A DNA stretch of 14,527 nucleotides, taken from assembly GCA_028696755.1 (NCBI GenBank), contig JAQVGK010000025.1, forward strand, positions 1 through 14,527, in the 5' to 3' direction. The position numbers and the translations under genes were made by a program. Under the pieces are notes generated by a model that saw nothing but the letters and a program-made list of their open reading frames with translations, was not told where the DNA came from and ran no database searches. This DNA comes from Bacteroidales bacterium (GTDB lineage: Bacteria > Bacteroidota > Bacteroidia > Bacteroidales > ML635J-15). How positions within the stretch are numbered: position 1 is the first letter of the stretch; every line of letters begins with the position of its first letter. This document shows positions 14,083 through 14,527 of this stretch, piece by piece.

Positions 14083-14527
14083 ATGAAAAAGACCTTAATT
14101 TTCGTTCTTGCAGCTGTTGCCGTTCTTTCTTTCAGCAGTTGTAATGGTTTGAAAAAAATGATCGAGAATGCTGACGATATTAACTATTCCGTTAATCCTC
14201 AGGTCCTTGAAATGCATGCTGGACAGGTTGCTGTTAGCATCAATGGTAATTTCCCGGAGAAATATTTCAACAAAAAAGTTACTGCTACTATCACTCCAAC
14301 CTTAGTTTGGGAAGGTGGCGAAAAAGCTCTTACTCCTATTTATGTTCAGGGTGAGAAAATTGAAGGTAATGCAAAAGTAATCGAGTACAAAGCTGGTGGT
14401 GCATTTTCTTATAACGAGAAATTCGACTATCAACCTGAAATGAGAAGATCTCACTTAGAGCTTCGTATCACCGCAACCAAAGGTAGCAAAACAGGTGATT
14501 TTGAACCAGAACTCGTTGCTGAAGGTA
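14083..14527 (+). CDS. Lipoprotein, N-terminal part (gene runs off the right edge)
   Basis: From ATG 14083 the frame stays open for 148 codons to the window end. It begins with a lipoprotein signal peptide (MKKTLIFVLAAVAVLSFSSC) whose lipobox ends at C20, so the mature protein should be lipid-anchored at C20. The mature part begins NGLKKMIENADDINYSVNP, then shows a beta-rich region (VLEMHAGQVAVSINGNFPEKYF, NKKVTATITPTLVW) that resembles a conserved Bacteroidales lipoprotein of unknown function, recalled from memory. A C-terminal domain such as OmpA or TPR cannot be judged because the gene is cut off. The codon use (many GCT, GTT and GAA) is that of a well expressed gene. A good -7 promoter element lies upstream. 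Confidence 0.8.
   Translation, partial: MKKTLIFVLAAVAVLSFSSCNGLKKMIENADDINYSVNPQVLEMHAGQVAVSINGNFPEKYFNKKVTATITPTLVWEGGEKALTPIYVQGEKIEGNAKVIEYKAGGAFSYNEKFDYQPEMRRSHLELRITATKGSKTGDFEPELVAEG

Overview
This window comes from a member of the Bacteroidota, most likely Bacteroidales or Marinilabiliales. The evidence is the rpmB-rpmG-DUF4295 cluster, a moxR/DUF58/bat (aerotolerance) operon, secreted proteins with C-terminal type IX secretion (T9SS) sorting domains, AT-rich intergenic DNA, and a TTTG/TAnnTTTG-type promoter ahead of rpmB. No mobile-element transposase, tRNA, rRNA or CRISPR array was seen. Species cannot be named from the sequence.

Layout. Bases 1-203 are the start of a minus-strand zinc-ribbon protein. 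Bases 204-997 hold no gene but contain two repeat structures: an inverted heptamer array (339-481) and a perfect 31-bp inverted repeat (623-695). Bases 998-1606 are rpmB, rpmG and a DUF4295 gene, ended by a good intrinsic terminator (1628-1659). Bases 1660-6799 look like an accessory or rearranged island: an ORF6N-domain pseudogene with two in-frame stops, a 38-bp direct repeat copied from the terminator, two copies of a 116-bp dispersed repeat (2334-2449 and 6563-6678), two tandem paralogous leucine-rich-repeat/Ig-like/T9SS-tail proteins, and a third secreted-protein gene cut off exactly where the second 116-bp copy begins.

Bases 6800-13014 are a minus-strand operon read moxR, DUF58, a BatD/DUF4381-like membrane protein, batA, batB, batC. 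MoxR AAA+ ATPases act with von Willebrand A (VWA) partners, and here the three VWA-type proteins and a TPR protein probably form a cell-envelope complex. The batD and batE genes that usually follow batC are not present; the repeat-bounded island lies there instead. The operon is divergent from a deoxynucleoside kinase gene (13331-13966), which is followed by the start of a lipoprotein gene (14083 to the window end).

The most unusual signal is in the non-coding DNA. Three separate intergenic regions (339-481, 11901-12004, 13144-13264) have the same design: four or five tandem heptamers followed 45-90 bp later by an inverted partner array. The sequences differ but the architecture is the same. 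The island between two operons that both lack their usual downstream genes is the second point of interest.
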